Source: Xenococcus sp. MO_188.B8 | GTDB lineage: Bacteria > Cyanobacteriota > Cyanobacteriia > Cyanobacteriales > Xenococcaceae | DNA: 35,091 nucleotides | Direction of reading: 5' to 3' | Assembly (NCBI GenBank): GCA_030065615.1 | Contig: JASJDR010000042.1 | Coordinates: forward strand, 1 to 35,091 | Part shown: positions 34,954-35,091 of the stretch, piece after piece | Position numbering within the stretch: the first letter of the stretch is position 1 | How the letters are laid out: each line of letters starts with the position of its first letter | Made by a program: the position numbers and the translations under genes | Notes under the pieces: model-generated | Databases searched by the model: none | What the model saw: only the letters and a program-made list of their open reading frames with translations | Told to the model about the DNA's origin: nothing

Positions 34954-35091
34954 TTATAGTTTGCTAATGTTATTGAGGGTTAGTTGTTCGATCTCTTTGG
35001 GCTCGGCATATTCGATATTTTTTTGTTTCAAAAACGCCAAACGTTTTTTACAGTAAACAATTTGCCGATCGCAGTCATCTAAAATTCGGTT
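34954..35091 (-). CDS. Second ParB-family N-terminal region, ending early (partial at window edge)
   Basis: Reading leftward from the window edge, the frame encodes NRILDDCDRQ through EIEQLTLNNIS, identical to residues 179-221 of the 538-aa ParB-like protein. It then diverges to Lys-Leu-stop (TAA at 34954-34956). The ParB and helix-turn-helix parts are therefore missing from this copy. The start lies outside the window. It could be a truncated duplicate or an alternative form of the same protein with only the N-terminal domains. Confidence 0.8.
   Translation of the reverse strand, partial: NRILDDCDRQIVYCKKRLAFLKQKNIEYAEPKEIEQLTLNNISKL
34964..35091. repeat. Perfect inverted repeat, right arm (at least 128 bp)
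   Basis: Exact reverse complement of 30372-30499. It continues beyond the window. The inner edge, 34963/34964, is where the two copies stop matching. Confidence 0.95.

Noticed and set aside
1..35091. CRISPR array
   Set aside because: No series of regularly spaced identical repeats was seen; repeats present are pairs, tandem operators or palindromes.

Overview
The window is cyanobacterial. The HIP1 octamer GCGATCGC and its core recur throughout. The grpE-dnaK-dnaJ-TusA-rsgA block lies back to back with pilB-pilT-pilC, and an NblB-like HEAT protein and a prohibitin sit nearby. Genus cannot be read from the sequence. Small palindromic repeats, transposon remnants and MITE-like repeats suggest a repeat-rich genome.

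Layout. 1-3700: the first codons of an IS607-type recombinase (minus strand), then a 1094-aa TPR membrane protein flanked by a 24-bp direct repeat. 3710-6830: a DJ-1/PfpI-like protein that has lost its catalytic residues and is fused to a ferritin-like helical domain, a small unknown protein, a MOSC-domain protein and two small unknown proteins. 7128-9876: an M48 metalloprotease-like protein, NblB-like HEAT protein and prohibitin. 10008-14483 (minus): pilB, pilT and pilC, the motors and platform of type IV pili. 14797-20605 (plus): grpE, dnaK, dnaJ, a TusA-like gene and rsgA; the last three overlap by 4 bases each. 20650-28500: an accessory zone with a truncated IS630 transposase, a TauE/SafE permease, a stand-alone acyltransferase, an 881-base gene-free stretch, a hybrid histidine kinase, an orphan DUF433 antitoxin and an IS5-type transposase split by a palindromic repeat.

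28507-35091 is the most unusual part. A plus-strand operon (two small unknowns, a winged-helix/replication-like protein, a 538-aa ParB-like protein, a frameshifted small gene and a 100-aa DNA-binding-like protein) is followed by a mirror image. Reading inward from both sides, the order is ParB-type protein, small DNA-binding-like protein, tyrosine recombinase. The two recombinase genes are divergent and sit either side of the 3' half of a tRNA-Thr gene. The mirrored recombinases and small proteins are only moderately similar. By contrast, the outermost arms (30372-30499 and 34964-35091) are perfectly identical inverted repeats over at least 128 bp and run off the window. The right-hand ParB copy stops just after this identity ends.

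The two recombinases carry different defects. One has lost the first catalytic arginine; the other has a nonsense codon at position 31 and an in-frame palindromic insertion. The region looks like a decaying, doubled integrative element. Its inverted repeat could in principle swap the C-terminal half of the ParB-type protein by inversion. The duplication and defects are seen directly; the switching idea is inference.
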